Counted from the first letter of the stretch, positions 54,783-63,726 are shown. The stretch: DNA of 64,000 nucleotides from Flexivirga meconopsidis (GCF_026162425.1 NZ_JAOBQJ010000002.1:744001-808000), one strand, 5' to 3'. The notes: a model not told the origin generated them from the sequence alone. Numbers and translations are program-made.

Positions 54783-55190
54783 TCAGCGGCGGATGTCGAC
54801 GGACGCGGTCCGCGTCTGACCACACACCGAGTAGGTGATGGTCGCGGCACCATCACCGGCCAGCGCGACGCTGACGGTGACTCCCCCGATCGACCTCCCG
54901 GGAGGCGCGGTGAACTGAGTGGGCAGACCCGACCACACGCTGGCGCCCGGGCCCTTGATGGAGTTGATCGTGACGACTTGCTCGGCGGAGTCGTTCTGCA
55001 CGGTGAAATCCAGCCGGACCGAGGTCGCCGAGACACAAACCGCGCAGACATCGCAGACGGTCACCGAGCAGCCGGGAGAAGCGCTCGCCGCCGGTGCCCC
55101 GCCGGCCAGTGCGACGGCCGGCACTGACCAGGCGGCACTCTTGGCCACCTTGCGCCGACTGATCCCGGACGATTCCTTGGCCCCACCCAT
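54783..55190 (-). CDS. Small Tat-exported protein, copy 2
   Basis: 135 residues from ATG 55190. It has the same layout as its neighbour: twin-arginine signal GISRRKVAKSAAWSVPAVAL, then APAASASPG and a beta-rich mature domain (LDFTVQNDSAEQVVTINSIK, GDGAATITYSVCGQT). It carries an extra cysteine cluster early in the mature part (CSVTVCDVCAVC), giving five cysteines in all. GGAGG lies about 6 nt before ATG 55190, so the 17-residue upstream extension is unlikely. The pair is a tandem duplication. I do not recognise a named family. Confidence 0.75.
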   Translation of the reverse strand: MGGAKESSGISRRKVAKSAAWSVPAVALAGGAPAASASPGCSVTVCDVCAVCVSATSVRLDFTVQNDSAEQVVTINSIKGPGASVWSGLPTQFTAPPGRSIGGVTVSVALAGDGAATITYSVCGQTRTASVDIRR

Positions 55191-55353
55191 ACGCAGCCTC
55201 CCAGCTGTCAGCGATGTGCCGTCCTTTTGGACGGCCGTCAAGCAACGTATCGACTCTGCTTGACGATTGTCCAGTCGGGATGGGTCGCGGGCGCTCTCGG
55301 CCCGGGGCGGTGGCCTGCGACGCTGCGGAAATAGCCGGCCGCAGCCGTCTGAT

Positions 55354-56103
55354 TCAGCTCACGATCAGGTCCGCCGGCGCCTCGGACGGCAACGGCGTTC
55401 TCACCTCCGGCGCAACGGCTCGGACGATCTCGTCCAGCACCTGGCGCACGTAGTGCTCCCCCACCCACAGGTGCTTGGCGCCGGTGACGCCGATCACCCG
55501 GGCCTGCGGGATCGCGGCAAATCGCTCGATCGCCTCCGCGGGCCGCAGGTAATCATCGAGTTCGGGCACCAGACAGATCACCGGCTTACCCGAATCCGCC
55601 CAGACGGCAAGGTGTTCCGGCTGCGAGAAGCGCAAGGGCGGGGACAGCAGGATCAGCCCCTCGATCGACGGGTCGTTGCCGTACATCAGCGCAAGGTCGG
55701 TGCCGAAGGACCATCCCACCAGCCACCTCTTCGGCAGCGCAGGTGCCTCGGAGAATTCCGCGAACTCGATGGCGGCGGCCACGTCGTAGCGTTCATCCTT
55801 GCCGCCTCCGAAACTGCCGTCGGACGTGCCCCGTGGGGAACTCACCCCGCGCAGGTTGAAGCGCAGCACCGCGAGGTCGGCGAGTGCGGGTAACCGGTAG
55901 GACGCCTTCTTGAAGACGTGACTGTCCATGAAGCCGCCGTGCGTGGGCAGCGGATGCAGGGTCACCAGAGTTGCCCTCGGTGGCCGGTCCGCGGGCACCG
56001 CCAACTCTCCGACGAGGCTCAACCCGTCGGCGGTCTCCAGGCCGATCTCGCGACGATCGGCGCGAAGCACCGTGTTGGCTCGTATTTCGACAAGTTCTGC
56101 CAT
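55354..56103 (-). CDS. Alpha/beta-hydrolase
   Basis: 249 residues from ATG 56103. The oxyanion region is VTLHPLPTHGGFMDSHVF (about 46-63), the nucleophile Ser in WLVGWSFGTDLAL (about 127), the acid in CLVPELDDYL and the His in VTGAKHLWVGE. This is the BAAT/dienelactone-hydrolase-like actinobacterial group. Substrate unknown. AGGA precedes ATG 56103, which lies 10 nt after the zinc-ribbon gene stop; the longer upstream frame overlaps that gene in another phase. It is probably co-transcribed with the dehydrogenase and zinc-ribbon genes. Confidence 0.82.
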   Translation of the reverse strand: MAELVEIRANTVLRADRREIGLETADGLSLVGELAVPADRPPRATLVTLHPLPTHGGFMDSHVFKKASYRLPALADLAVLRFNLRGVSSPRGTSDGSFGGGKDERYDVAAAIEFAEFSEAPALPKRWLVGWSFGTDLALMYGNDPSIEGLILLSPPLRFSQPEHLAVWADSGKPVICLVPELDDYLRPAEAIERFAAIPQARVIGVTGAKHLWVGEHYVRQVLDEIVRAVAPEVRTPLPSEAPADLIVS

Positions 56104-56113
56104 CTGATCCTCA

Positions 56114-56443
56114 TCATCTCCACGATCCGCGGGGCGGTCGGCGATCGCGCGCCGCCCAGCATGCGGTGTGCCAGTGCCGCCGGTCCGAGACGTCGCCCAG
56201 GCCGTCATCCGGCCACACCACCACATGCGCAAGTGCCGACGACAGCGATTGCTGGCAGCCCGGACACACATAGGCGCGGCCGTTGCTGTTGCCGCGTAGG
56301 TCACGCACCCGCCACGAACGCCCGAGGTAGTTCTCGGTGCGCACGCCGGCGTCCAGCAGTCGCGACACCTCCGGTCGCGACGTCGGACCGGGGCCGCGAC
56401 CCCGCGCGCCCCGTCCGCGGTCCGGTCGATTGCGGCGCGGCAC
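56114..56443 (-). CDS. Actinobacterial zinc-ribbon-like protein ('ATP/GTP-binding' in annotations)
   Basis: 109 residues from GTG 56443. An Arg/Gly/Pro-rich basic N-terminus (PRRNRPDRGRGARGRG) precedes a compact region with YVCPGCQQSLSSALAHVVVW and DRRHWHTACW. The CxxC and the later H-x-H/C can make a metal site. I recall the pattern as a conserved actinobacterial protein often mislabelled ATP/GTP-binding; no nucleotide motif is visible. The start is chosen because the conserved basic N-terminus begins there and an 11-nt gap separates it from the dehydrogenase gene. Function unknown. Confidence 0.65.
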   Translation of the reverse strand: MPRRNRPDRGRGARGRGPGPTSRPEVSRLLDAGVRTENYLGRSWRVRDLRGNSNGRAYVCPGCQQSLSSALAHVVVWPDDGLGDVSDRRHWHTACWAARDRRPPRGSWR

Positions 56444-56454
56444 TGCTGGCCTCG

Positions 56455-58125
56455 TCAGGCGAGGAACGGACGTCCGGCGGCCGCATGCTCCAACAGCAGC
56501 GGGTCGGGTGCGGCGGCTGTCTCGATCGCGCTCTGCTCGGCAAGTCCCTCGGCGACCGGCACCGCACCGAGCTGGTCCAGCATCGCGAACAGCCCTGTGG
56601 GATAACCGCATCCGGCAGTCATCGCGGTGTCGATGTCCTGCGCGGTGGCATAGCCCGCGTCGACCATCGCGACCGCGTCATTGAGGTGCTGGAAGAGCAG
56701 TGCATCGACAACGAGGCCGGGACGCGCCGGACCGACCACCGGCACCAGCCCGGCGGCGTCGAACGTCGCCCGAACCTGCGCAATGTGCTCCGCCGTCGCG
56801 TCGAGCGGTACGCCGATCTCGGCCACCTGACCGCCCTTGGTCTCCTGGTGCAGACGCACCGGCAGGACCGTGACGCCGTCTTCGAGATTTCCCTCGAGTG
56901 CCAATTCGCTCGCCTCGTCGGCGGCCAGCACCACACTGCTGGCATCGAGCACCTCGGCAACCTCGGGGAACCAGTTGCCGGGCGCCGCGCCGCCGCAGCA
57001 GGCGCAGTCACTTGCATCCGCGTCGTCGTCGGCCACCAGGCAGGCGCCGGCGTTGCACTCGTCGCAGTCGGCTTCGTCGCCACCGGTGAGCAACACCAGC
57101 GGCATCCCCTTCAGTCCTTCGACATCGGCCTCGGGGTCGTCGACGACGGTGACCTCGGCCCCTGCCTTGCGCAGCGCATCCGCGAAAGCCGTTGCCACCT
57201 CACCGGTTCCGACGACCGCCGCCCTGGTGAAGGGCGATGCCTGCGGCGCCTGCTCCTCGGCGGCCTGCCCGCCGTAGTCGTAGAAACCCTGGCCAGTCTT
57301 GCGACCGAGCCGGCCGGCGAGGACGAGCTGCTGCAACAGCGCAGGGGGCGCGTCGCTCGGGCGCTTCGTGGCGTCATACATGACGTCACACACCTCCTTG
57401 ACGACGTCGAGGCCGACCAGGTCGCTGAGGGTGAGCGGCCCCATGGGCAGGCCGATGCCGATGCGGGCCGCGTTGTCGAGGTCCTCCCGGCTCACCTTGC
57501 CGGTCTCGTAGAGCCGGATCGCCCGGGCGAGGTAGGGAATGAGCAGGGCGTTGGCCACGAAGCCCGCACGGTCGCCGACCACGACCGGCTTCTTCCCGAG
57601 CCCGATGGCGAGCTCGCGCACCTGGTCGACCACCTGCGGGTCGACCAGCACGGTCCGGATCACCTCGACCAGCGCAAGCACCGGCGCCGGGTTGAAGAAG
57701 TGCATGCCCACGACGCGCTCCGGATGCTCGGTCGCCGCGGCGATCGCGGTCAGCGACAGGCTGGAGGTGTTGGAGGCGAGGATCGCGTCCTGTCGGACGA
57801 TGCCGTCGAGCGTGCCGAAGATGGCGTTCTTGATCTCCATCCGCTCCGGCACGGCCTCGATCACCAGGTCCGTGTCGGCCAGGTCCTGCAGGTCGCAGGT
57901 GAAGGTGATCCGGCCAAGTGTCTCGTCCCGGACCGCCTGCTCGAGCTTGCCCTTGGAGACCGCCCGATCCAGCGACTTGGTGACGAATCCCCTTCCGCGC
58001 TCGGCGAGTTCGGCAGTGTTGTCGACCGCGTATACCTGCTTGCCGGCCTTGGCGAAGACTTCAACGATGCCAGCACCCATGGTGCCGAGCCCGATCACAC
58101 CGACGGTGGAGATGTCAGAAACCAT
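56455..58125 (-). CDS. 3-hydroxyacyl-CoA dehydrogenase with a cysteine-rich insert
   Basis: 556 residues. The N-terminal half is a normal 3HCDH: GVIGLGTMGAGIVEVFAKAG (NAD site, 9-28), catalytic His142 in GMHFFNPAPV, and a 3HCDH C-domain ending LGRKTGQGFYDYG (about 284). The second half repeats the plan: a Rossmann-like AAVVGTGEVATAFADALRKA (302-321) and a second C-domain (from about 455, GLVVDALLFQHLNDAV). Between them is an acidic Cys cluster at 354, 357, 362, 374, 376 and 377. It likely oxidises 3-hydroxybutyryl- or longer acyl-CoA. CAGACT lies 6 nt before ATG 58125. Confidence 0.9.
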   Translation of the reverse strand: MVSDISTVGVIGLGTMGAGIVEVFAKAGKQVYAVDNTAELAERGRGFVTKSLDRAVSKGKLEQAVRDETLGRITFTCDLQDLADTDLVIEAVPERMEIKNAIFGTLDGIVRQDAILASNTSSLSLTAIAAATEHPERVVGMHFFNPAPVLALVEVIRTVLVDPQVVDQVRELAIGLGKKPVVVGDRAGFVANALLIPYLARAIRLYETGKVSREDLDNAARIGIGLPMGPLTLSDLVGLDVVKEVCDVMYDATKRPSDAPPALLQQLVLAGRLGRKTGQGFYDYGGQAAEEQAPQASPFTRAAVVGTGEVATAFADALRKAGAEVTVVDDPEADVEGLKGMPLVLLTGGDEADCDECNAGACLVADDDADASDCACCGGAAPGNWFPEVAEVLDASSVVLAADEASELALEGNLEDGVTVLPVRLHQETKGGQVAEIGVPLDATAEHIAQVRATFDAAGLVPVVGPARPGLVVDALLFQHLNDAVAMVDAGYATAQDIDTAMTAGCGYPTGLFAMLDQLGAVPVAEGLAEQSAIETAAAPDPLLLEHAAAGRPFLA

Positions 58126-58150
58126 GCCGTCAGTCTGACAGCCGGGCCGA

Positions 58151-58855
58151 CTACAGCTGCGCGACGGTCATCGGAGCCACCCGGCAGACCACGCGCTCCC
58201 GGATCGCGGATTGCGCGACCGCCCTGCCCAGTCGCACCGCCGGGTCGAGCGACACCACGGCACGACCGGTCGTGCCGATCAGGGTGGCCCGGCCGCCGAC
58301 GGTGCGTAGCAACGGCAACGCCCAGTCCTCGACCGTTGCGGCCAGCAGATCGGCACCGGCGACACCGAGCAGCCGCCCGGAATCGTCCGCCACCGGAGCA
58401 GTCACCGTGACGACGTATTCATCGGTGCAGACGTAGTCGACGTAGGGCCCGGTTACCTGCTCCGCACCCGTCGTCGCCGGCGCGCGATACCAGGCTTGCC
58501 GGGTGTAGTCGAGCGCCTCACCGGTGACCGAGCGTGCCTCGCCCAGGAATGCGCGCGGCCGTCCCTGCCACCAGGCGAGGAAGAGCTCGCGATCGGCGAA
58601 AATGCCTGGCGCCACGACAAACCCGCATCCCTGCAGATCATCGCGTCGGTCCATGAGTTCGTTGACCCCCGGCTCCACCGCAGACGTCAGGCGGCCGGCA
58701 GTCGGTGCAGAGTCCCCGAACGCGGCCCGTGCCGCCGCGCCGATGGCGCGGACGTCGACCAGCAGCTCACCGAGGAAGCGATCCACCTCCTGGCTGCAGG
58801 CCACCAACTCCTCGCTCTTGTGCCCTGTGGTCGTCACGTCGCCCTCTGCCCTCAC
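58151..58855 (-). CDS. Stand-alone Cache/PDC-sensor-like protein
   Basis: 234 residues with no signal peptide and no membrane span. Residues about 60-190 resemble a Cache/PDC ligand-binding fold: WWQGRPRAFLGEA, WYRAPATTGAEQVTGPYVDYV, TDEYVVTVTAPVADDSGRLLGVAGADLL, the last being a typical Cache 'G(V/I)xxxDL' strand. Such domains are usually extracellular parts of receptors, so a soluble version is odd. GTG 58855 overlaps the GntR stop by GTGA; GTG 58837 is an alternative. Coupling to the regulator suggests a cytosolic co-sensor for the importer's ligand. This role is inference. Confidence 0.7.
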   Translation of the reverse strand: MRAEGDVTTTGHKSEELVACSQEVDRFLGELLVDVRAIGAAARAAFGDSAPTAGRLTSAVEPGVNELMDRRDDLQGCGFVVAPGIFADRELFLAWWQGRPRAFLGEARSVTGEALDYTRQAWYRAPATTGAEQVTGPYVDYVCTDEYVVTVTAPVADDSGRLLGVAGADLLAATVEDWALPLLRTVGGRATLIGTTGRAVVSLDPAVRLGRAVAQSAIRERVVCRVAPMTVAQL

Positions 58856-59610
58856 TTCCGAAGTGCGGCGTGCAGCCGGAGCAACTGGTCGATCGCGAGG
58901 TCGAGGTGCTGCCGCATCAACCGGCGAGCAGCATCGCCGTCGCCAGCGGCGAGCGCATCGATCAACTCCTCGAAGCGTGCACGCGTCTCCTCACGGTAGT
59001 CCGCTTCGGCATACGGAAGGCGGAACGCCCAGCCGAAAAGTGACTCGACGGCGATCAGTTGCCGGGTCACCCGGGCCGACCGGGTGAGAGCGCCGATCGC
59101 GACGAAGAGTTCGGCCTCTGCGGACCGCCAGGCACCCGCACCCTCGTCCGCGCCGGGCAGGATCTCGCGCAGCAGCGCCGCGTCGTCCGCGTCGACGAAC
59201 TCGGCGGCGAGTTCGGCGCACCCCGTCACGATCAACAGGTATGACGCAGCCCGGTCGTCCAGATCCACTCGCGTCAGACCGGCGAGTTGTCCGCGCAGCA
59301 TCTTCTCGGCGTCGAGGCCGGCACGCCGCACGAAGCTGCCACCGCCTCGGCCACGGGTCGTCTCGATCAAGCCGCGCTCTCGCAGCGTGTTGAGCGCATG
59401 CCGTGCGGTGATCGTCGAGACCCCCAGCAGGGAAGCCAATTCGGGCTCACTGGGTAGCCGTTCGCCGTCCTCCAGGACTCCGGAGACGATCGCCTCGATG
59501 AGCCGGCTCTCGACCTGCTCGATCCGTGACGCGTCGCCAATGCGGCCGAACACCGCCGCCCGGGCGCGCGGCTGCGCCGGCGTGCCGGATCGCGCCGCCC
59601 CAGTCGCCAT
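58852..59610 (-). CDS. GntR-family (FadR/FCD-type) transcriptional regulator
   Basis: 252 residues. The winged helix spans about 28-95: RIEQVESRLIEAIVSG, LASLLGVSTITARHALNTLR, GLIETTRGRGGGSFV. An all-helical FCD effector domain follows (about 110-250) with Asp/His positions that can bind a metal and carboxylate (e.g. LMRQHLDLAIDQ). AAGGAA precedes ATG 59610. It is divergent from the potABCD-like operon and likely represses it or the coupled Cache-like gene. The AT-rich segment 59684-59720 is the probable operator and promoter region. Confidence 0.92.
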   Translation of the reverse strand: MATGAARSGTPAQPRARAAVFGRIGDASRIEQVESRLIEAIVSGVLEDGERLPSEPELASLLGVSTITARHALNTLRERGLIETTRGRGGGSFVRRAGLDAEKMLRGQLAGLTRVDLDDRAASYLLIVTGCAELAAEFVDADDAALLREILPGADEGAGAWRSAEAELFVAIGALTRSARVTRQLIAVESLFGWAFRLPYAEADYREETRARFEELIDALAAGDGDAARRLMRQHLDLAIDQLLRLHAALRK

Positions 59611-59683
59611 CGTCGTTCCTTCCTGCCGTTACCCGCCTCCACGCTGCTGAACGTCGCACCGCGAAGAAGGTTCCGCCAGACCC

Positions 59684-59712
59684 TTAACATTTATTATTTA
59701 ACTCTATATGAT
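59684..59712 (+). promoter_or_regulatory. Sigma-70-type promoter of potA-like operon
   Basis: -35 TTAACA (59684-59689), 17-nt spacer, -10 TATGAT (59707-59712), in an AT-rich island that is unusual for the window. Transcription would give a 5' leader of about 50 nt with AAGGAA before ATG 59769. Confidence 0.75.
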
Positions 59713-59768
59713 TTCGCAACGTCAGGCACCGCAGGCGGCTCCGTCGCCGCGCATCCGGAAGGAACCTC

Positions 59769-60809
59769 ATGACTGCGCAGACCATGTCGCCGCCACCGGC
59801 GATCGCCCTGGAGGGCCTCACCAAACGCTTCGACGACGTGGCTGCGGTCGATGGCCTCGACCTGCAAATCGGTGACGGCGAGTTCTTCTCGATGCTCGGC
59901 CCGTCAGGGTCCGGCAAGACCACCGTGCTGCGGATGATCGGCGGCTTCGAACAGCCCACCGACGGCCGAATTCTGTTGCACGGCAACGACGTCACCGGCA
60001 CGGCGCCCTTCGACCGTGACGTCAACACCGTGTTCCAGGACTACGCGCTGTTCCCTCACCTGAGCGTGCGGGACAACGTCGCCTACGGCCTCAAGGTCCG
60101 TGGCGTCAGCCGGTCCGAGCGGCGGGCTCGGGCCTCGGAGGCGCTGGCGAAGGTGCGCTTGGACCACCTCGCCGACCGTCGTCCGCAGCAATTGTCCGGC
60201 GGTCAGCGCCAGCGCGTCGCGCTGGCACGCGCGATCGTCGTGCAGCCGAAGGTGCTCCTGCTCGACGAGCCGCTCGGCGCCCTCGATCTGAAATTGCGCG
60301 AGCAGATGCAGGTCGAGCTGAAGGAACTGCAGCGCAGCCTCGGCATCACCTTCATTTTCGTCACCCACGACCAGGAGGAGGCGCTCACCCTCAGCGATCG
60401 AGTGGCCGTCTTCAACGCGGGCAAGATCGTCCAGCTCGGCACCCCGGAGGAGATCTACGCCCACCCGCTCAATACGTATGTCGCAGGCTTCGTCGGCACC
60501 TCGAACATCTTCACCGGCGACGACGCACAGGCCGTGCTCGGCCGTCCGGGCGCGTTTTCGGTGCGCCCCGAGGACGTGCGGATCGAGGATCGCGCGGGGC
60601 GCCATACCGAGGGACGGATCGCGGCCGACGGCACCATCGCCGAGACGATCTACCTCGGCGGCCGTCAGCGCGTGTTGGTCGACCTGACGAGCGGACCACG
60701 GATCACCGTCGTCGAGGCGCACGACTCGCGCGACACAGCCGGGCGCGGACAGACGGTGCAGGTCAGCTTTGCCGAACGCGACCTGCGCGAGCTGGAGGAC
60801 GTTGGCTGA
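59769..60809 (+). CDS. ABC transporter ATPase, PotA type
   Basis: 346 residues. Walker A is LGPSGSGKTTVLRM (about 43-56), then the Q-loop NTVFQDYALFPHL, the signature QLSGGQRQRVALARAI, Walker B VLLLDEPLGALD and switch His in IFVTHDQEEAL. A C-terminal TOBE-like domain (about 255-345) is typical of PotA/CysA proteins. It powers uptake by the linked permeases. A polyamine substrate is suggested by similarity of all four subunits but not proven. The TGA shares one base with the next ATG (TGATG, 60807-60811). Confidence 0.93.
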   Translation: MTAQTMSPPPAIALEGLTKRFDDVAAVDGLDLQIGDGEFFSMLGPSGSGKTTVLRMIGGFEQPTDGRILLHGNDVTGTAPFDRDVNTVFQDYALFPHLSVRDNVAYGLKVRGVSRSERRARASEALAKVRLDHLADRRPQQLSGGQRQRVALARAIVVQPKVLLLDEPLGALDLKLREQMQVELKELQRSLGITFIFVTHDQEEALTLSDRVAVFNAGKIVQLGTPEEIYAHPLNTYVAGFVGTSNIFTGDDAQAVLGRPGAFSVRPEDVRIEDRAGRHTEGRIAADGTIAETIYLGGRQRVLVDLTSGPRITVVEAHDSRDTAGRGQTVQVSFAERDLRELEDVG

Positions 60810-61978
60810 TGACGAAACGCACACGCAGACTTGCCCTTTCGGTGAGCGGCACCCTCGCACTCGCGCTCACCGCCGCCGGTTGCGGCACGATCAACGGCAC
60901 GGCTGTCCTCTCACCTCGCACCGAAGTGGGCAAGGGCGAGGGCAAGGTCGTCGTGCTCACCTGGCCCGGATACGTCGAGGACGGCACCGACGACCCGAGC
61001 GTCAACTGGGTCACCCCGTTCGAGCAGCAGACCGGCTGTCAGGTCGAGTACAAGAACTACGGCACCTCCGACGAGGCCCTCAACCTGATGCGCAGCGGTG
61101 GATATGACGTCGTCGCCGCTTCCGGGGACCTGACCACACGGCTCTGGCTGGGCAAACAGGTGCAACCGCTCAACACCGACCTGCTCACCAGTTGGCCGAA
61201 AATCTTCCCGTTCCTGAAGAACACCGAGTGGACCACGTTCGACGGCAAGCCCTACGGCATCGCGCAGGGCTGGGGCGCCAACCTGCTCACATACAACACG
61301 AATGTGGTGAAACCCGCTCCCACGTCATGGGATTCGGTCTTCGGCGAAGCAAGCAAGTACAAGGGAAAGGTCACGGCGTACGACTCCCCCATCTACATCG
61401 CCGACGCCGCGCTCTACCTGATGAAGCACCGGCCGGAGCTGAAGATCAAGAACCCGTATGCGCTGGACAGCAACCAGCTCGACGCGGCAGTCAAGCTGCT
61501 GTCGGCACAGAAGCCGAACCTCGGTTCCTATTGGTCGGATTACGCCGCCGAACAGCAGGCTTTCACTGGCGGCGACACCGTCCTCGGCACCGCGTGGCAG
61601 CTGACGATCAACGCAATCGACAAGCCCAATATCAAAGGCATCGTGCCGCGCGAGGGCGCGACCGCCTGGAGTGACTCGTGGATGATCTCGTCCTACACCT
61701 CACGCCCGAACTGCTCCTACAAGTGGGTCGACTACATCACCAGTCCGAAGGTGAACGCCGAATCAGCGCAGTACTTCGGTGAATCGCCGGCCAACGCCGA
61801 CGCCTGCAAGTACACCGAGAAGGGATTCTGCGAGCAGTACCACGCGGCCGACGAGAAGTACGCCAACCAGCTCTGGTATTGGCGAACTCCGACCACCGAG
61901 TGCCTCGACGGCCGCAAGGGCGTCAAGTGCACCAACTACGCGGACTGGACCGCCGCGTGGACGGCAATGAAGGGCTAA
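60809..61978 (+). CDS. Substrate-binding lipoprotein, PotD-like
   Basis: 389 residues. Lipobox LTAAGC places lipid-modified Cys25. The two-lobed type II periplasmic-binding fold starts VVVLTWPGYVEDG (about 47), with YDVVAASGDLTTRLW and PYGIAQGWGANLLTYNT typical of PotD/PotF-like proteins. Seven further cysteines occur, six of them near the C-terminus (NCSYKW, ACKYTEKGFC, TECLDGRKGVKC), suggesting disulfides, unlike E. coli PotD. It probably captures polyamines or a related cation for the permeases encoded downstream. Start ATG 60809 overlaps the ATPase stop by one base. Confidence 0.9.
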   Translation: MTKRTRRLALSVSGTLALALTAAGCGTINGTAVLSPRTEVGKGEGKVVVLTWPGYVEDGTDDPSVNWVTPFEQQTGCQVEYKNYGTSDEALNLMRSGGYDVVAASGDLTTRLWLGKQVQPLNTDLLTSWPKIFPFLKNTEWTTFDGKPYGIAQGWGANLLTYNTNVVKPAPTSWDSVFGEASKYKGKVTAYDSPIYIADAALYLMKHRPELKIKNPYALDSNQLDAAVKLLSAQKPNLGSYWSDYAAEQQAFTGGDTVLGTAWQLTINAIDKPNIKGIVPREGATAWSDSWMISSYTSRPNCSYKWVDYITSPKVNAESAQYFGESPANADACKYTEKGFCEQYHAADEKYANQLWYWRTPTTECLDGRKGVKCTNYADWTAAWTAMKG

Positions 61979-61986
61979 GGGTGCGA

Positions 61987-62901
61987 ATGATGAGCATTGT
62001 CAACGAAACCCGTGAAGCGCCGACCGCGCCGTCGGCCCCCTCACCGTCGCCCGCCCGCCGGTTGTCGTCCGTGCTGGACCGCAAACCGAAGCTGCGGCTC
62101 GGCATGCTGCTCAGCCTGCCGTTGCTCTGGCTCGGCCTCGTGTATGTCGTGGCGATCCTCGCGGTGCTGCTGACCGCGTTCTGGTCGGTCGACAACATGA
62201 CCGGCGAGCTTCATCGCAGTTTCACCTTCGACAACGTGCACGCGGTGCTCACCGAGCAGCTCTACCGCTCGGTCACCCTGCGCACCCTCGGGATCGCGAT
62301 CGCGGTCACCGCGATCGATGTCGTGATCGCGCTGCCGATCGCGTTCTACATGGGCAAGATCGCCGCGCCACGCACCCGACGCTGGCTGGTCATCGCCGTG
62401 CTCACGCCGCTGTGGGCCAGCTACCTGGTCAAGGCGTTCGCCTGGCTGTCGCTGCTGTCCGGCAAAGGCCTGCTGTCGCAGGTGCTCGGTTGGACACCGG
62501 GATACGGCGTCACCGCGGTGATCCTCACCCAGGCCTACATCTGGCTGCCGTTCGTGATCCTGCCCATCTACACCGGGTTCGAGCGGGTGCCGAACTCGTT
62601 ACTGGAAGCTTCGGCCGACCTCGGCGGCAAGACTGGTCGCACCCTGCGCTCAGTCGTGCTACCCATGATGGTCCCGGCGATCGTCGCCGGCTCGCTCTTC
62701 AGCTTCTCACTCACGCTCGGCGACTACATCACCGTGCGCCTGGTCGGCGGCACCAAGCAGATGCTCGGCACGCTGATCTACACCGATGTGGGCGCAGCCA
62801 ACAACCTGCCGCTCGCGGCGGCGGTGGCGATCATCCCGATCGTGATCATGGGCATCTACCTCGTCGTGGCCAAGCGCACCGGTGCGCTCGACCGGCTCTG
62901 A
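61987..62901 (+). CDS. ABC transporter permease, PotB-like
   Basis: 304 residues from ATG 61987 (ATG 61990 and GTG 61981 are close alternatives). It has six membrane spans after a Pro/Ser-rich N-terminus, with the EAA coupling loop EASADLGGKTGRTLRSVVLP near 220. It pairs with the next permease. AAGGG lies upstream, and the gene begins 8 nt after the binding-protein stop. The topology and order (ATPase, binding protein, PotB, PotC) match polyamine importers. Confidence 0.92.
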   Translation: MMSIVNETREAPTAPSAPSPSPARRLSSVLDRKPKLRLGMLLSLPLLWLGLVYVVAILAVLLTAFWSVDNMTGELHRSFTFDNVHAVLTEQLYRSVTLRTLGIAIAVTAIDVVIALPIAFYMGKIAAPRTRRWLVIAVLTPLWASYLVKAFAWLSLLSGKGLLSQVLGWTPGYGVTAVILTQAYIWLPFVILPIYTGFERVPNSLLEASADLGGKTGRTLRSVVLPMMVPAIVAGSLFSFSLTLGDYITVRLVGGTKQMLGTLIYTDVGAANNLPLAAAVAIIPIVIMGIYLVVAKRTGALDRL

Positions 62902-62917
62902 ATCAGGAGGCATACCA

Positions 62918-63721
62918 ATGATTCTGTCCAAGGGAGCCCGTCGCGCCTTCGCGGCGATCACCGGGGTCATCCTGCTGTTGATGTATATCCCGCTGATGTT
63001 GGTGGTGGTCAACTCGTTCAACACCAGCCAGGCCTTCGAGTGGCCACCGCCGGGCTTCACCGGTGAGTGGTGGTCCCGCGCCATCCACAACGACGGGGCA
63101 CGCGAGGCGCTGTGGACGAGCGTGCAAGTCGGCATCGTCGCCACCGTCGTCGCCGCCTTGCTCGGCACGCTGCTCGCGCTCGCCCTGTCGCGTTACCAGT
63201 TCTTCGGCCGCACCGGGGTGAACCTATTGGTGGTGCTGCCGATTGCACTGCCCGGCATCATCACCGGTATCGCGCTGAACAACGCCTTCCGCGGCATCCT
63301 CGACCTGCGATTGTCGATCCTCACCGTCACGATCGCGCACTCCACCTTCTGCATCGTCACCGTCTTCAACAACGTCGCGGCCCGACTGCGGCAGGTCGGC
63401 GGCAACCTGGAAGAGGCGTCGGCCGACCTCGGCGCCGGGGTGTGGACCACCTTCCGGCTGGTGACCTTCCCGCAGCTGCGCACCGCCCTGGTCGCCGGGA
63501 TGCTGCTGTCGTTCGCGCTTAGCTTCGACGAGATCGTGGTGACCACGTTCACCGCCGGCGCCGGTCAGGACACCCTGCCGCTGTGGATCTTCAACAACAT
63601 GTTCCGGCCCAACCAGGCACCGATCGTCAACGTCGTCGCGGTGGTGATGATCCTTATCTCGATCATCCCGATCTGGCTGGCGCAACGGCTGTCGGACGAC
63701 GTGACCGCCGCGGCCCCGTAA
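62918..63721 (+). CDS. ABC transporter permease, PotC-like
   Basis: 267 residues from ATG 62918, which is preceded at 7 nt by AGGAGG (62905-62910). It has six membrane spans; the EAA loop is [20 protein letters not shown] near 177-196. [20 protein letters not shown] is the family-typical first periplasmic region, and [22 protein letters not shown] follows TM5. It completes the import channel. It ends 19 nt before the nucS gene, which has its own promoter-like box. Confidence 0.93.
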   Translation: MILSKGARRAFAAITGVILLLMYIPLMLVVVNSFNTSQAFEWPPPGFTGEWWSRAIHNDGAREALWTSVQVGIVATVVAALLGTLLALALSRYQFFGRTGVNLLVVLPIALPGIITGIALNNAFRGILDLRLSILTVTIAHSTFCIVTVFNNVAARLRQVGGNLEEASADLGAGVWTTFRLVTFPQLRTALVAGMLLSFALSFDEIVVTTFTAGAGQDTLPLWIFNNMFRPNQAPIVNVVAVVMILISIIPIWLAQRLSDDVTAAAP

Positions 63722-63726
63722 GCGGT

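Noticed and set aside
54195-55190. Prepilin or lasso-type precursor pair
   Set aside because: The twin-arginine motif and a folded beta-rich mature part fit Tat-exported proteins better; no processing enzymes are nearby.
55918-58410. 830-codon plus-strand open frame antisense to the dehydrogenase and zinc-ribbon genes
   Set aside because: The minus strand holds clear family motifs; the plus frame is low-complexity and runs across three genes.
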